A stretch of 64,000 nt of DNA from Lactifluus volemus (lineage: Eukaryota > Basidiomycota > Agaricomycetes > Russulales > Russulaceae). The DNA is taken from positions 1 to 64,000 of the forward strand of contig WTXI01000088.1 in the NCBI GenBank assembly GCA_022376515.1, read 5' to 3'. The notes under the pieces were generated by a model. The model was given only the letters and a program-made list of their open reading frames with translations. It had not been told where the DNA came from and ran no database searches. The translations under genes and the position numbers were made by a program. Below, in pieces: positions 33,240-44,180 of the stretch; the stretch's first letter is position 1, and the number at the start of each line of letters is the position of its first letter.

Positions 33240-33660
33240 CCTTGAGTCTGAGTCCAGAATCGGTGGGGAAAGTGGTAGAGGGCAGGGGGCTGTGCCACAC
33301 GCCGGTCACAGGCGTCAGGCGCATGGGTGGTTGCAACGGCGCTGCCAGCACGATCCTGATGCCAAGGACCTCGACCCGGTGCGACTCCGAGTCTAGAAGG
33401 GGCAGGGGAAGCGGTAGAGGGGAGGAGGCCGTACCACACATTGGTCACAGGTGTCGGGCGTTCTGGCAGTCACAACGGTGATGCCAGCGCGATCCCGACG
33501 CCAAGGACATTGACGTGGTGCGACTCCGAGGCCAGAAGCGGTGGGGGAAGTGGTAGAGGGGGGGCGCCGTGCCACACGTCAGTCGCAGGTGTCGAGCACT
33601 CTGGCGGTCACAACGGTGCCGCCAGTGCGATCCCAACGCCAAGGACATCGACAGGGTGCG
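33240..33660. repeat. ~138-bp tandem repeat inside the hAT-like element
   Basis: Units beginning GTGCCACAC or GTACCACAC start near 33292, 33431 and 33569, each containing CCAAGGACnTyGAC and a following GAAG(C/T)GGTAGAGGG, with a partial unit before 33292. The region is unusually GC- and CpG-rich for this window. Confidence 0.7.
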
Positions 33661-34154
33661 ATGGGATCCATCTCTCATCGAAGGGAACGAAGGGGAACGA
33701 AGGGAGGGCAAGGAAATGGAAGTTAGAAACTGAAAAAAGAGAACTACAGAAAAGTCAGAAAAGTTATTGAGGTGGAAGAGTAGGTGACATACCTAGCAAT
33801 ACCTGAGAGAGAAGCACCCTTCAGGCATCCCAACACCCATCCAACGCGAGGCAGAAGCAAAGCAGAAGAGAGAGCAGAAAGAGCCTGAGGACCAGTAAAG
33901 GAGAGGCGCTCCGATAGAGGACGCACTGGAAACGCACCGGAAACTTGTTGACGGCAGAGACAGTGGCAAAGGCCACGAAGCGAGTGGCAAAGTGAGAGAG
34001 AGTTGCAGGAGAACCAAAAAATTGTGAGATGAGCGAAGGGGGCAGATGGCGACAACAATGGTGACGATGCGGCAAAGGGAAACGAAAAAAAACAAAGCAG
34101 AATAGGGCAAGCAGCTATTGAAGTAAGCCATGGGAGAGCAAGCAGTCCCAGCCT

Positions 34155-34230
34155 TGATAGTGTAATGGTAAACTGATAATTTGCTTAAATTGCTGCATGC
34201 ACAGGTTGAGGGTTCAAATCTGCCAATGTG
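34155..34230 (+). ncRNA. tRNA-like (pol III box A/B) segment
   Basis: TAGTGTAATGGT at about 34159 resembles box A and GGGTTCAAATC at about 34210 resembles box B, about 50 bp apart as in tRNA genes. The T-arm pairs poorly and no clean acceptor stem is seen, so this is more likely a SINE head or tRNA relic than a working tRNA gene. Confidence 0.35.
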
Positions 34231-36383
34231 CAATTACCTTTTTCTGACCTGCAGCTAAACCTGTGGGAAATCCCGTACCCCAGGCACAGGTACAGGTTTT
34301 CCTGGGGTACAGGTACGGGTACCTCTGGAGATACCCCAGGGTTACCCACGTCTATCACTAAGTGTGGACACAAGTTTGGCTCTCGCAAGGCCCAGAAGCG
34401 ACACTGATGCCCTATTTCCAAGGAGGCGAGTGGGAAGGGAGGAGAGGCTAAGGGTAAGGGTAAAACCAAACCCCCTGCCACCTTAAACAAGCCAAAGGCT
34501 CCATCCAAAGCCCCCACCGCCCCCCCCCACATTTAAAGTCAACCCACCACCCACTACCCCCCTCGAGGCGGCCAAGAGGTGTGCACCCAAAGTCGGCATT
34601 GCCGCTGCGGGGCCAGCAACCTTCTTCGAGCAGTCGAACATTGGGGCTCCCCCAGCCCATCACTCAAACTGGCTAAACACCGCGGCAAAGAGGGGCACAA
34701 GGGCATGGGTGATGGAATCAGTAATCAATAAACCTTGAGCCGTAGTTCTGTCAGGGTCTAGATGCAGCGTGTCTGGGTGACACTTTGGACTTTTTATGGT
34801 ACCGACTCTCTTGTAGGAAGTACCTTGTTACATACACCCCTGCGCTATATAAACTTGATTCAAAAAAAAAAAATAATAATTATCTGATGGAAAAACGTAA
34901 CCAAGCACGCCAAGCAATCCAAAGGGCACAAGATCTCCTCCAAAAGCGGAATGTGAGGAAAAAGGGGAGGCGAGCTTACAAACCTTTTCAAGAAGGGGAC
35001 CAAGTTTGGCTAGATGGAAAGAACTTGAAAATGTCACACCCCTTTGCCAAACTAGCCCCGAAACAATATGGTCCCTTCCCTGTGGTTCAGGTGATCAACC
35101 CGGTGGTATTTAAACTGAAACTCCCAGATCAGTGGTGTCAAAAACGTGTCCATCCTGTGTTCCACGCGTCCCTTTTGTCCCCATATAAGGAGATGGAAGA
35201 TAATGGGCAAGCCTTTACAGAACCAGCCCCAGACCTAATAGAAAGAGAGAAAGAATACGAGGTTGAACAAGTGTTGGACTCTAGATGAAAGGGGTGTGGC
35301 AAGGGACGCCTCGAGTACTTCTTAAAATGGGAAGAATACCCACACACTCACAACACCTGGGAACCAGCGGATCAGGTGCACATGGACAACTTGGTGGAAG
35401 AATTTCACAAACAAAACCCAACAAAGGCCAGAGGGGTTATAATAAGGCAGGGAAGGATAGGTAAAGAACAATGCAGCTTTGCTCCCTCTTTCGAGAACCC
35501 CCTTTCACCACCCACTGCTTCTACAAGTTCTTCCCAAAGCGACAAATCCACATCACATACATTCATCACGGCCAACACAAACACTTCTGCTAGGAGGCCA
35601 TCTGCACCTCCCATTACTAACTTGCTGGTCATCTCACTGCCATACACTTGGGAGGACGTACAATTGGCAAACCTTGACCTCTCACTCCCCCAGATCATTC
35701 AAGCCTCCCAGGCCAACGCCGACTTCTTTGACCCCTACAGAGAGCATCGCACCTCTCCCAATTCCCTTGTAGTTGACTATTGACAAGTTTGACTGGTATG
35801 CTTGGGGATCCCCTATGACTGGCCAGTGGGGTGCGAAACTGACTACGAGTGGCCTTACAATCCATACAAATACTACGAAGATACCTGACAGTGTCCTCAC
35901 TGCCTTTTCGACTTCAAGTGGAGGAGAGACCACCCCAGAACCCAGAGGCGCACACACATTTTCACTGATGGCCGTAGCACCATGGTTGCCCAAAGGTTGG
36001 GTGACTTCACTAGACCAGAAACCCCTGAGGAAGAATGGTTTGAGGAAGACAACGAGGGGCAGTTGTGCATCAACCTCCTTTGTGCTCCCATGATCCCCAC
36101 TGTTGTGGTGGCACAAACCGATGGTTGGGTCCCAGATCTGTCCCCTCAAACCCAGAGTATTGGCACCCAGATGACCACAGTTAGCACAGAGAACAAGGCC
36201 GTTCAAGCATTCCCCACCTATAGGACCACCGAGTACTGGTTCGACCAAAGGGACGGTAATCCCAGGGGTCCTCAGCAGAGAGATAGGGATATGGAACCAC
36301 GAGCACACCTTACTCTTCACCCACACAGACTTGATCACTTGGGACTCAATTCTGGAGGTCTTCAGAGATTCTATTCTCACCCT

Positions 36384-38290
36384 GTTTTTCCGGTCTAGCA
36401 GAAGTGGCATCTACAGTACCAGACTCCTGGGTCTTATCCACAAACTGAATCTTGTGAAAAATGGATACTGTGTTGAATGGAATGAGGGTATTGTTTGCCT
36501 GGAATTGGGCCACTGTACTAGAAAGGGTTGGATAGTTGTGGTGGATGACAAAGTTGGCTAGTGCATCTGGAAAGTCCACTGTGCTATACTTGTCAACAAG
36601 GTCATGGAAAGAAACACGTCTTGCAGATGGGTGCTGCATCATTTCCACTTCCCAATTTGATGTATTTTGGGTCAGATCTGGTGCAGACTCAGGTGGATTG
36701 GCTCCAAGTCTCTGCCATTAGAGCAAGGTATGGTAAGACTGAACTTTTTCTCAATGCTCAAGCCACTTAGTCATTTGTGGGAATTTGTGCTTCTTATTTG
36801 TCACCCAATATGCATCCTTAGCGAAGTCAATGTGAAGGTGCTCCAATTGCTCTGTGTTGTAATTGTCTGTTGTTCCAAAAAGAGCAATTGATGAGGAATA
36901 ATGTATCAAACTGTGGATTTTGGGTATATTGAAATTGCTCTGGATGTCAAGGTCAACAAACACATCCTTGTTCTCATGAAAGCATTGGAGCACATTGTCA
37001 AGCAGCTGGTGTGTTGCCATGGTGTGTGAACCATACTGGGCAAGATACAAGAAGTCTAGTATGGCCCTGACAGCACTGATGAGGTGATGCGGTGAATGGC
37101 CTCCTGGAAGCAGAATATCTACAATCAGTCCTAGTAGAATGCAGCACATGGCCTTGTGCTCTTGGCCAGAAACACGAGACAAGGTTGTCAATTCTTTTGG
37201 AAATGCTTGGATGTTATAATTGGGTAGCAAGTAACAACAACGCTTGTTGATCTCAGCTGGCCCAAAGGCTTTGCGATCTGTGATCCATGTAACAATGTGT
37301 TTGACCACACCCTGGGATAATTGGTGTAGAATGTCTGGTGTGATGCTTAGGAATATGTTGGAGTAGGGTAAACTCTTCCAGAATGGACAATAAACTGACC
37401 GGAATCCTGCCATCCAACAGCATACATGAAAGGTCCTTTGATCACCCAGGAAAAACAAGTCATAAGCAGTGGCATGATCGTGATTAGGATATCAGACAAA
37501 AGCTCTGAGCTGATCTGGTAGGACTAGACATTTGGGGCAACATCTATAAAGGGTGCATGTGACCAGAGCCTGCTCAGGGTAGTCCCTGACAAATGTTGCC
37601 AAGATAGGATGACAGTGGTAGCGGGATCCATTGCTTGTGGCCATTGTGATCTCTGTCTCACCATAGGGTTCAATTGTAGCTAATATTCAGAGAATACATG
37701 CATGAAATAGGTTAGCCATGGCACACTAACATGCTGTCTTCCCAGTGATGTGCTTCAGCCATGTGGAAGGAAGGTACTCAATGAGAATCTGGACATTATG
37801 TGAATGCCTTTGGTGGATGTCCTTTGGTATATTGCCAATTGTTAAATAAACGGGGTATGCTGTCTTCCCACGGAATAAGATGAGCTGCGTTTTGTCAGAG
37901 GAGAGGATCAATGGGATGACATTTGTACCTGGGCATTGTTTTTCTAATGACGCCTGAAGAACTCAATTACACTTTATCCAAGGATACATACACCAAGTCA
38001 AAACATACCTGGACAAACCACCACCAGTCTCCAGTATACATCTCATCAATTATTCAAATCTTCTTTTCCACATCAATGTAATGATGCTTGGGTGTGAAGG
38101 CCAAGTGATTGGCAAAATCAGGATTGCCAATAAGTCCCTGAATACATGGAATGATGTCATGGTAATGCAGGCTGAATTCCTGCCCATAGAGAGTTAGAGT
38201 TTTGCATTTGAATGGTGGCCGCCCAGGTAGCATATCAATCAGCACGTCAAGTTGAGTGACATTTTGATAGGATAGCCCAAGTGCTTCTCA
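36384..38290 (-). pseudogene. Plavaka-type transposase relic (subgroup with DUF6830-like end)
   Basis: Fragments in one order along the minus strand: DEMYTGDWWW (near 38030), SSDKTQLILFRGKTAYPVYL (37730-37911), ITPDILHQLSQGVVKH, LDFLYLAQY, NIPKIHSLIHY, LHIDFAKDAYWVTN (about 36800), and a C-terminal VSFHDLVDKY..NTVSIFHKIQFV. These are the hallmark stretches of the Plavaka transposases common in basidiomycetes (CACTA-related). Stops and frame changes break it. It directly abuts the truncated GypsyA-0 at 36375, so either it was inserted there or a rearrangement joined them; no terminal repeat was identified. Confidence 0.75.
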
Positions 38291-39272
38291 AACCTAGTGT
38301 ACTCAGCAATTAGTACTTGTTATCAGATTATAACATGGCTGTAACAAACCCCATCTATTGACAAGAGGTCATTTATTGCTGTAGATGTTGAACCTCGTAA
38401 TTTAGCCCAGCATGCAAACTCCCACTCCATTTCTGATTAAAATGGGGCCCATGTGCAACTAGCATTGGAGCTGATATGTGTGCCTAATTCCAAATGACAA
38501 TTTCAATCAGGTGTCCCTGCAGAGCTACCAAAAGGCTCAATGAATTGCATAGGCAGTGCCAGTGGTGTAGTCTCTTGTGGATCCATTACATCTATAGTTT
38601 CTCCCTCTGAATCTGATTTACATGGTGTCCATTAGCTATTTTAGCATCATGCTAAAGTAGTCATACCAAGAGCACTGGTGGTCAGTGTGGCATCTGTTGT
38701 GTTATTTCCCAAATGTGGGCTGGCACTGGCACCTAGTGCGACACCTATTGTGTCACCATCTCCCAAACCTTGGTTGGTACCACCAGTCGATGCAGCACCT
38801 GTCATGTCACCATTTTCCAAACTCAGGGTGGCACCACCAGTTGGTGTAGCACGCATGGTGTAGTGATGCTGTTGAGACCCACGGAGTGAATGGCAATGCT
38901 CTCGTTTCGTCAGACTTAAGTGTCAACTGTAACCAGCAGGTGAGAACTGGTAGTTGCAGCCAATACATGTGATATGTGGCATCAGGGAGCTTTATAGAGG
39001 TTAAACAATGGTGAATATACAAGATGAGACAAAAGTAGTGGTAATAGCATAATGTGACAAGAACAGAAGCCCATGTTACAGCACCATGTAATGAATGTGG
39101 GTGGGATTGTAATGCTAAGGATCTGTTAAACGAGTCCAAAATTTTTTCTTATAAAAACGGCATACACACCTTACTACAGAACATCACTCATCCCCAAGTC
39201 ACTCCTTCTATCTCTCATAAAAAAACTGTCCAGTCTATTTTTTTCTCCACCAACACATCACAATTCTTAAAC
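38291..39272. other. Low-information stretch upstream of the Plavaka relic
   Basis: AT-rich and CpG-poor. The only structure I see is the 54-bp tandem repeat at 38669-38862. No gene is supported. Confidence 0.5.
38669..38862 (-). repeat. 54-bp imperfect tandem repeat (18 codons)
   Basis: About 3.6 units starting near 38669, 38723, 38777 and 38831. The period is a multiple of three and the minus-strand frame stays open across it, giving Gly/Thr/Ala-rich 18-residue repeats (GGTNQGLGDGDTIGVALG and variants). It may be the N-terminal part of the Plavaka relic downstream or an unrelated repeat protein. Confidence 0.6.
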
Positions 39273-41373
39273 ATGGCCCCAAGGACTCATCACTCAGCAA
39301 ATTGACCCATGGTTACCAACCCCAGCTTGCCAATGACTCGCTCTGACTTGGCCACCCCTGTTTCCAATAACTCTCAGACATCTTGGATCTCTGGACAGAA
39401 GGTATGGCTCACCTTACCCACCTCCAATGCAACTCGAGCCCAGCAGAGTTCCAGCACTAATGTAACTGCTAGTAAGAAACTCCACAATCAACATAATGTG
39501 TGAGGGGTGACATACTGATCTTGCCAATAGGGACAAAGCGTCAGGCAGGCCTTTTTGAAAACAGAACAACAGAAGTACCTATAGGGGGGGCGTCAACAGG
39601 TAAGCTAACACTCCAAGTCTATGTATTAATATGCTTTGAAAACTTACTGTTTGTGGGAAAAATCTGACACTCAACAAGAGAACATCACTATCAGGCTATC
39701 TACACCTAGCCACAACACAACTGGTGATTGGGGAACATCAATTACATGCAGTAGGTCATCCAAAAGGGTGAGGGTTCAAGGTAAGCCAACATTAATGCGG
39801 AGGTCAACATGTAGCACTTACAATCCCAAAAAGGACCTGCCCATGTCAAGCCACTGTCCTTGGAAATAGATAACCACCAGATGTGGCCAACCACAGTGAT
39901 TCCAGACCTTAAAGAAGGAGCTGCAAGTCAGAGCCAAGTGCAGATGAGTGGCAGCAGAGCCCAACCCCTTATGTGCAGTAAGTTGAAAAAAAACCATACA
40001 AACAAAGCAAAGCAATGCTTACACATCATGTTAGCTGAAACCTTTGTCATTGAGAACCCAAACGACACCTCCTCTGATGGTGACATTGTTGAGGAGGCCC
40101 ATGGTGACTCAGACTATGAGATGGTAGATGCTGAAGAGGAACCATCAGGGGTTTCAGAGGTAATGGCACTTGGGGTAAGTGCTGCTCCAAACACCATGAG
40201 TAGTGGCTCACAATATGGTTACAGACCCCCTTGTGGCAAGACTCTGAGTATTCAGAGGAAGTTCCAGATGATAATCATGGTATTGACCATATTGTAGCAT
40301 CTGTAAGTGCTCATAATGACCACCAAATCACCACTAACCTGTTTTTTTCATTTAGAACCTTACAAACTCCACCTCAACTCTTATTAATGATGCCACTATA
40401 TCCATCAGCGACGCCACCCCATAACCACTTTTTTCCAATGTGAGTTCTGCATCTGAGTCTGACATTTTGTTGACACACCAGCCACTGCAGTGGTCAAGAG
40501 ATTCCGGTCTCATACTAACTACAGCAGGAAAGGTCAAGCTTACTTATCAAACTGTGATTGTTCGTAGTGTCATATCAGACTCATTTTGTGTTCTCCTTGG
40601 GGACATGCTATTCAATAATGCATATCCTGATGCATTTGAGACCCTTGCTCTTGTACAGAATGCTGTACTGACCACAGTACAAGGAATCCCAGCTGCCAAG
40701 GAAGTCCATGCCCAGCTTCTCCTTGACCCTGGATACTTGGCCAAAATAGTTCCACTGGTATGTAATATTGTCAAATCTTCAGCTGGTGGAGTGGCCACTA
40801 TCTAATATAACAATATTACTAGCCATGCACATGCATCTCCTTGTTTCGCAGGGATGTTAAGACCCACTGTGACAGGGCAGTGGAGGCGCTGTTTGGCTCT
40901 GGCATGATGACACCAGAAGAAATTGCACATTCAGCTTCACACCAGCTCCTTAACTATAACTACATCTTCCCGCAAGTAAGTATTGAGTATTTATGGCTAC
41001 ATTAACAATTCTAAGTTTTAACACCCAGGGCAACAGTCTAGTGGGAGCTGTAATGCGGACGCGTCCCTACTGCAACCCAGCCATCATTAGAATAATTCAT
41101 GATATGTATTTTGTGGGAGGTAATGGATCCTTTGCTAGCCACCACACTTCTCGTTTTGCTTCCCTCAAGGACACCAACAGTTTGACTCAGCTTCAAGTCC
41201 TGAAGGCTATAGTTGCCTTTGTGGCAACAGCGGTACATTTTGAATTGATATGTCTAACACCTCTGATGGGCATTTCCAGTACTATGCTGCATTGTCTGAT
41301 TGGTGCAGTGGCAACTCAAGACCCATTGATTTCACAACCAACACCTACCATGATGTTTACTACACCCCCTTGA
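39273..41373 (+). pseudogene. DUF6532-like gene relic with introns
   Basis: A degraded multi-exon gene. It starts MAPRTHHSAN at 39273, then a TGA at 39303-39305 in a place where CGA would restore the frame. Middle exons are acidic (DYEMVDAEEEPSG near 40130). The conserved part lies at 40480-41250: AGKVKLTYQTVIVRSVISD, DAFETLALVQNAVL, then after introns with GT..AG ends near 40759-40850 and 40975-41030, RDVKTHCDRAVEALFG, LLNYNYIFPQ and RTRPYCNPAIIRIIHDMYF, ending FVATAVHFEL. This pattern resembles the DUF6532 domain expanded in Agaricomycetes. Its function is unknown. Exon edges are approximate; several frames are interrupted. Confidence 0.5.
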
Positions 41374-41375
41374 GA

Positions 41376-42610
41376 GGAGCTGAGGAGAATAGGCAGTGAG
41401 GAGTCCCAGTCTATGGGTTGCAGGATGTCCCACCAGGCATCAGAGTATAAGGGGCAGGAGGATATAATATGATCAACTGATTGGAGGGGGGCACCACATG
41501 GGCAGCCAGTGGGCAGGTCAGGGTGGAAGCAGGCAGTGTATGAGCCAATAAAGGCATGGCCCGTGATGAAGTGAATCAGAGTAGAGAAGACAGCTTATTT
41601 GGAGCCTCTCAAGCCTTGAATGACAGGTGAGAGTTTGCCTGAAGGGGGGGGTGGGTAGCACGATGTATGCTTGAGATTGGTGGTTGTCATTCAGCCAGTG
41701 ATGACCCTACATGTTGAGGGCATTTGCTTTGGCCATCTGTTGCTAGTAGCTAATTGAGTGTGGTTTGCAGTGGTTGGGAGAAAGGGGGCGCATAGCCATC
41801 AGATTGGTGAGGTGTCTGGCCCACACGAAGCTGGGGAGTGCCCGGTCTTGGGGGGCCCAGACAATTTGAATTGTTAGGTTTCTGTGAAGGGAGAGGAGGT
41901 TGTCAGCTGTATGTCTAAATGAGAGAGAGTGTGGTTGGCCCAGATGTGAGCTGGGGTTAAGGATTGTGGTAATGGCAGTAGGGTTTGAAGAAAGAAGTGT
42001 AATGCATGTGATACAGGCGTTGGACATCAGCGTTTGGGCTAGAGTGAGGCCTGTGTCAAGTGCTGCTAAGTTGGTGTCGAGAGTGGCCACCATTTTGCCT
42101 AGTGGTTGTTCAGAGTGGTGGAGTTCACGGCCGCTCCTATAGACTACTGCTGCCATGACACCAATGGGGGTGTTGTTGTCTCTGTCAAATTTTGTGAGGG
42201 CACCTTGACAGAAGATAACAAGGAAGGAGTCCATGTCAGGACTTAGGTCAGATTGGAGGGCAGTTATCCATGTTTTGCGGTCATCACCTCTGCGGATCTG
42301 AGGGTCTTGGGTGAGCCAATCATCCTAGCAACAGAGCTGCCAGGGGACAAGGGTGTGGGGGTGGAGGCAAGGGCCTAGTGACGGAACGAGATGCGCTAGA
42401 GTGGTGAGCTGTGAGTGAGTGATGCAGTGGCGTGGAACTGTGCATGGAAGGGGAAGGTCATTCTTGAAGTGGGAACTCCAGTTGGCTCCAAGGCACTTGA
42501 GGGGTTGGCTGTTTCTGGGGAGGTGATACAGTCTGAGGGCAGAATTTTTCATCAGTAGTTTGATGCAAATGTCAATAGGGTAGATGGATTTTCGAGGGGA
42601 CAAATTTCTA
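41376..42610 (-). pseudogene. 5'-truncated LINE: RNase H and C-terminal CCHC
   Basis: On the minus strand: PIDICIKLLMKNSALRLYHL near 42560 (the region after the RT in fungal LINEs), an RNase H-like stretch (GVMAAVVYRSGRELHH, ALDTGLTLAQTL, VWAPQD; 41743-42234), then the C-terminal knuckle CPCGAPLQSVDHIISSC near 41480. This order is that of Tad1-like fungal non-LTR elements. The RT domain is missing and frames are broken. It could be a descendant of the LINE type that mobilised R1 and R2, but that is speculation. Confidence 0.7.
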
Positions 42611-42888
42611 AAAGTTATTTAGTAGCATGTCACTACTGCGACTAGTGCCATGGCATGTTATTACTATGAGCTTACAGCAAATTAAACTATTTGACAATAA
42701 AATTCAGGGGCTACATCTAATTTGGTGCACAAAATGTATGGGTTTTACCTGCCGAGGGGTATGGGTTATGGGGTACTGCAGACCTATGGGTTATGGTATG
42801 CAAATCCCTGCAAACCAAGTTGGTGAATGGATTTTGCTATGGGATATTTGTCACCTTGGACCCAGGCTGCTCTCAGCACTCTCAGCCA

Positions 42889-43407
42889 CTAATTGCCTCT
42901 TTTGTCCTGCCTTGATTGCAGCATCCACAGCTGCTTGAACCTCTCCCTTTGCTGGCTTTTTGGTTCTCTGTGCCACCTGTCAGCTTGCTTCATAAAACCC
43001 CTATATGGTTGGCTTACAATGGCTTTCTTGGTGTTTTTCTTACTAGCAGTCACTATCATGATGACTCTGTTGTCCTCGTCCTTGTTCTCTTCCTCATTCT
43101 CATTCTCATCCCTGTTTTGGTCCTGGTCCTGGTCCTCTGATTCATCTTCACCTTCCGACTCAATCTCAACTAGTGTTACCTCTTTATTGCTTAGATAGTC
43201 AAGGGTGTCATCAGTAACCCTTGCTGCAGCAGCAACTTCTTCCTCTTTGTCTTCTGAGCCCAGTGAATCAGACAACATATCATCAACCTCTATAGCCACC
43301 ATTGTCTCTACCTTAGCTTTCTCCAGTGCCTTTAATTGAACACTTAGCTCCTTTTTACACTCTAGTGCTGCTTGAACCTCAGAAGTTGGCCACTTGGGAC
43401 ATTTCAT
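42889..43407 (-). CDS. Hypothetical acidic protein fragment
   Basis: An open frame with ATG at 43407 (the frame extends to 43455 without ATG). About 170 residues: a Lys/Glu-rich helical start (AALECKKELSVQLKALEKAK), a strongly acidic middle (ESEGEDESEDQDQDQN), and a basic end (KKNTKKAIVSQPYRGFMKQ). No family is recognised. In this neighbourhood it could be the disordered part of another transposon protein; expression is doubtful. Confidence 0.3.
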   Translation of the reverse strand: MKCPKWPTSEVQAALECKKELSVQLKALEKAKVETMVAIEVDDMLSDSLGSEDKEEEVAAAARVTDDTLDYLSNKEVTLVEIESEGEDESEDQDQDQNRDENENEEENKDEDNRVIMIVTASKKNTKKAIVSQPYRGFMKQADRWHREPKSQQRERFKQLWMLQSRQDKRGN

Positions 43408-43455
43408 ATCTGGGGCACCAGGGTTTGCAACTTGAGAAGTGGTTGGGTTAGGCAA

Positions 43456-43916
43456 TCAACGTGGGAGGTTTTGGTACTTCCCTACTGCATTTGCAGTCTT
43501 AGGAAGTGCCACCTCCACATCTGCTGACTCCATATTCATGGGAGTGTTGTGAAGCTTTAGGACATTGTCAGCATGCTAAATGCGGTGCTAGTCTATACTC
43601 ACAGAGTCCAGTTGGGAACTTGTTTGAGACAATGACATCAGCATGGTCAAGTTGGCGATGGCATATGAGCAGGTTAAATGGTGAGGCTGAGGCATTAAGG
43701 TATGCTTTGGTGGTTTGATAAGGAATGACAATGCTGATTGAGCAGTTAGGTTAATGGGAAAATAAAGAGTGAGGGTAAGCAAAGGTGGGCAGTTGCTTAG
43801 CAGATTCTTGGGGGGTGGGGGTGCCCTTTCAAGTTTCCCCCTCTTTTTTAACACTGTACGTTTGCTACTGTATTTGCTGCTGTTTTATCCTTGATACTAA
43901 CCAGTTCAACCTTAGC
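43456..43916. other. No recognisable feature
   Basis: CpG-poor sequence without a supported gene, ending at the TTAGC target site of the Copia element. Antisense frames here look random. Confidence 0.4.
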
Positions 43917-44155
43917 TGTTTTAACTGGAGCTGTGAAGGGCCCTTGAGTCACAGAGGACCAAGGGGACTGCAGTGGAGAGAATGAGACTATATTGACCAA
44001 AGACAATGATAACAACTGACCTGCAGTGGAGAGAATGAGACTGAAGTCCCCAAAACTCCGTCCACTGCAGTAAAGGCAAGCCTGACTAAGCATATACTAA
44101 AAAAGGCAAATAGTCAAAGAAGCGTTGGGCTGACACTACAGTAGCCCAAATAACA
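43917..44155 (-). repeat. Copia 3' LTR
   Basis: TGTTTTAACTGG..ATAACA on the plus strand; 239 bp. One base differs from the 5' LTR (AAAAAAGG here, AAATAAGG there, near 44096). Confidence 0.93.
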
Positions 44156-44180
44156 CTCCCCCATGTCAATACAACAGGTT

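Larger units (their letters stand above)
33044..34360. mobile_element. hAT-like non-autonomous DNA transposon
   Basis: 1317 bp with terminal inverted repeats TAGTGATGGAC / TAGTGATAGAC and an exact 8-bp duplication AGTGTGGA (33036-33043 and 34361-34368), the size typical of the hAT superfamily. Just inside both ends are G/C-rich GGGTA and TACCC repeats that could be transposase-binding subterminal motifs. No transposase ORF is visible. The interior holds a 138-bp tandem repeat, a section shared with 55905-56262, and a tRNA-like segment. Confidence 0.8.
32263..34742 (+). pseudogene. R2 zinc-finger-like protein gene (broken)
   Basis: ATG 32263. Matching parts of R1: VFTGTPISQPSSTPE near 32470; after a frame change near 32615, ELSVFNIHNIFQRC, LMANVISAQKAEDGKFF, HAHLVKCAVALVPCP, APKAFFDLTKG; basic KEKKCLAQKRN; and the zinc-finger cysteines CKKCG at 33030-33046. 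The hAT-like element cuts the finger here; after it, CGHKFGSRKAQKRH resumes at 34361. The C-terminal end (LNTAAKRGTRAWVMES) aligns with the R1 terminus. The N-terminal third is shorter than in R1. Frameshifts and the insertion make it non-functional, but the preserved domain order shows which parts are conserved. Confidence 0.8.
32220..34878 (+). mobile_element. R2, second copy of the R poly(A) retroelement
   Basis: Flanked by exact 13-bp duplications ATTATCTGATGGA (32207-32219 and 34879-34891) in the GypsyA-0 integrase/chromodomain junction. It starts with CTTCTTGACTTCTTACC, aligning with the 5' end of R1, and ends in an A-rich tail (34862-34878). The segment GTAGTTCTGTCAGGGTCTAGA near 34742 matches the start of the R1 3' untranslated region, so 3' ends are also related. 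A hAT-like element is inserted at 33044-34360. R2 is older and more diverged than R1. Confidence 0.87.
904..36375 (+). mobile_element. GypsyA-0, outermost Ty3/Gypsy element (fragmented)
   Basis: Its own sequence survives in 904-1692, 18744-20250, 20765-20805, 29883-30891, 31064-32219 and 34879-36375. Removing the insertions between these, each with its target-site duplication, reads colinearly through gag, protease, reverse transcriptase, RNase H, integrase, chromodomain and part of the C-terminal extension of the GypsyA family. It is the oldest GypsyA copy here, with many CpG-to-TpG changes. Homology stops near 36375, inside the C-terminal extension, and unrelated Plavaka sequence begins there. 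No 3' LTR was found, and the 5' LTR is beyond the solo LTR-C at the window edge. Confidence 0.9.
19509..36375 (+). pseudogene. pol: GypsyA-0 pol, in five pieces
   Basis: Pieces: 19509-20250 (protease LLDSGATENFI, start of RT), 20765-20805, 29883-30891 (RT core with WYLDDFLIV near 30238-30265, then RNase H), 31064-32219 (end of RNase H, integrase with ISDCDPCF in place of the usual SDRDPRF, DGQSE), and 34879-36375 (chromodomain and part of the C-terminal extension). Interruptions between them are solo LTR-A, GypsyB, a MITE and R2. Stops include TGA at 19983, 31178, 35286 and 35887 at positions where siblings carry CGA, and TAG at 32006, which is a TGG change. The catalytic-region substitutions and truncation at 36375 make it clearly dead. 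Confidence 0.88.

Noticed and set aside
32895..33711. Several 60-220 residue frames across the hAT-like element
   Set aside because: They arise from the GC-rich 138-bp tandem repeat and have no conserved motif or transposase signature.
34155..34230. A functional tRNA gene
   Set aside because: Box A and B are present but acceptor and T stems do not pair well; kept only as a tRNA-like segment.
42889..43407. The acidic ORF as a host chromatin protein
   Set aside because: Acidic low-complexity content alone is not evidence; listed only as hypothetical.
36376..43916. The 3' end and 3' LTR of GypsyA-0
   Set aside because: No sequence matching the missing Pol tail or a plus-strand LTR-A was found there; the only LTR-A downstream (55415) is in the opposite orientation.
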